The position numbers and the translations under genes were made by a program. Source: Burkholderiales bacterium (lineage in GTDB: Bacteria > Pseudomonadota > Gammaproteobacteria > Burkholderiales > Burkholderiaceae_A). From it: a DNA stretch of 6,841 nucleotides. Position 1 is the stretch's first letter; each line of letters opens with the position of its first letter. Shown here piece by piece: positions 6,551-6,841 of this stretch. Under the pieces are notes generated by a model that saw nothing but the letters and a program-made list of their open reading frames with translations, was not told the DNA's origin and made no database searches. The stretch covers positions 1-6,841 of the forward strand of contig JAURFZ010000072.1 of the NCBI GenBank assembly GCA_030834045.1, read 5' to 3'.

Positions 6551-6841
6551 TTAGGCTAATTCAAACACCACGTCTTGTGCACCTTCCCAGAGGCATTTCA
6601 TCCCTAGAGGCCGTAGGTTTTCCTTGCCCTGCGTGATCGTAAGGAAATGATTGCCTGCTAGCTGCCCAAGCTTACTGGCAAAGCAACAAGAGCCGTAAGC
6701 AAGAATAATTTCGGTTTCACTGAAACCACCCGGATAAAACAGGATGTCGCCCACAGAGGGATGGCTGGTGTGGTTTTCAAAGCTCACACCAAGCTCAAAC
6801 TCGCCCAAAGGCACCCAGACACCCTCACCACTCCAGCGCAC
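6551..6841 (-). CDS. DUF3830-like protein, C-terminal part (cut by right window edge)
   Basis: Ninety-six residues are visible before the TAA stop. I recognise these as the C-terminal part of a DUF3830 protein, a small family with a cyclophilin-like fold and no reaction I can name. Typical stretches are RWSGEGVWVPLG (2-13), ENHTSHPSVGDILFYPGG (22-39), SETEIILAYG (41-50), FASKLGQLAGNHF (54-66) and LWEGAQ (84-89). The first visible codon is GTG, but it lies at the very edge and the family has about 40-50 more residues ahead of this point, so it is more likely an internal Val than the start. The stop is four bases before the xdhA ATG, which suggests co-transcription and possibly coupled translation. 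From its position a role in purine, allantoin or related ring-nitrogen metabolism is a reasonable inference, but nothing in the residues proves it. A vicinal Cys pair (52-53) is present. Confidence 0.8.
   Translation of the reverse strand: MRWSGEGVWVPLGEFELGVSFENHTSHPSVGDILFYPGGFSETEIILAYGSCCFASKLGQLAGNHFLTITQGKENLRPLGMKCLWEGAQDVVFELA

Noticed and set aside
6839..6841. GTG at the right edge as the start of the DUF3830-like gene
   Set aside because: It sits exactly at the window boundary, and family members have more residues upstream of this point, so the gene is treated as cut by the edge.

Overview
The window looks like an ordinary chromosomal catabolic region from a proteobacterium, most likely a betaproteobacterium of the Burkholderiales type. 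That placement rests on remembered similarity of the PuuE, PuuD and XdhA motifs, not on a search. Base composition looks moderate, a little over half G+C by eye. Genes are tightly packed, with 4-base overlaps and gaps of 2 to 4 bases, and every gene I can support is on the minus strand. No RNA gene, mobile element, CRISPR array or phage sequence was seen.

Read in the direction of transcription (high to low coordinates), the layout is: (1) the C-terminal part of a DUF3830-like protein, cut by the right edge; (2) xdhA, the iron-sulfur/FAD subunit of xanthine dehydrogenase; (3) xdhB, its molybdenum-cofactor subunit; (4) xdhC, its cofactor-insertion chaperone; (5) an intergenic gap of 192 bases, the only sizeable non-coding stretch; (6) puuD, a membrane-bound cytochrome c-type urate hydroxylase; (7) the N-terminal part of puuE, a polysaccharide-deacetylase-type allantoinase, cut by the left edge.

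Together these encode purine-ring breakdown. XdhAB, matured by XdhC, oxidises hypoxanthine and xanthine to urate. PuuD hydroxylates urate to 5-hydroxyisourate and can pass electrons to the respiratory chain through its C-terminal haem. PuuE opens allantoin to allantoate. Gene order follows pathway order. The two enzymes that take 5-hydroxyisourate to S-allantoin (HIU hydrolase and OHCU decarboxylase) are not here and would be expected nearby or elsewhere in the genome.

Most of the window is therefore a known pathway. The less explained points are the DUF3830 gene placed directly ahead of xdhA, the short N-termini of XdhA and XdhC, and an inverted repeat in the gap before puuD. I see no convincing evidence of a wholly new system.
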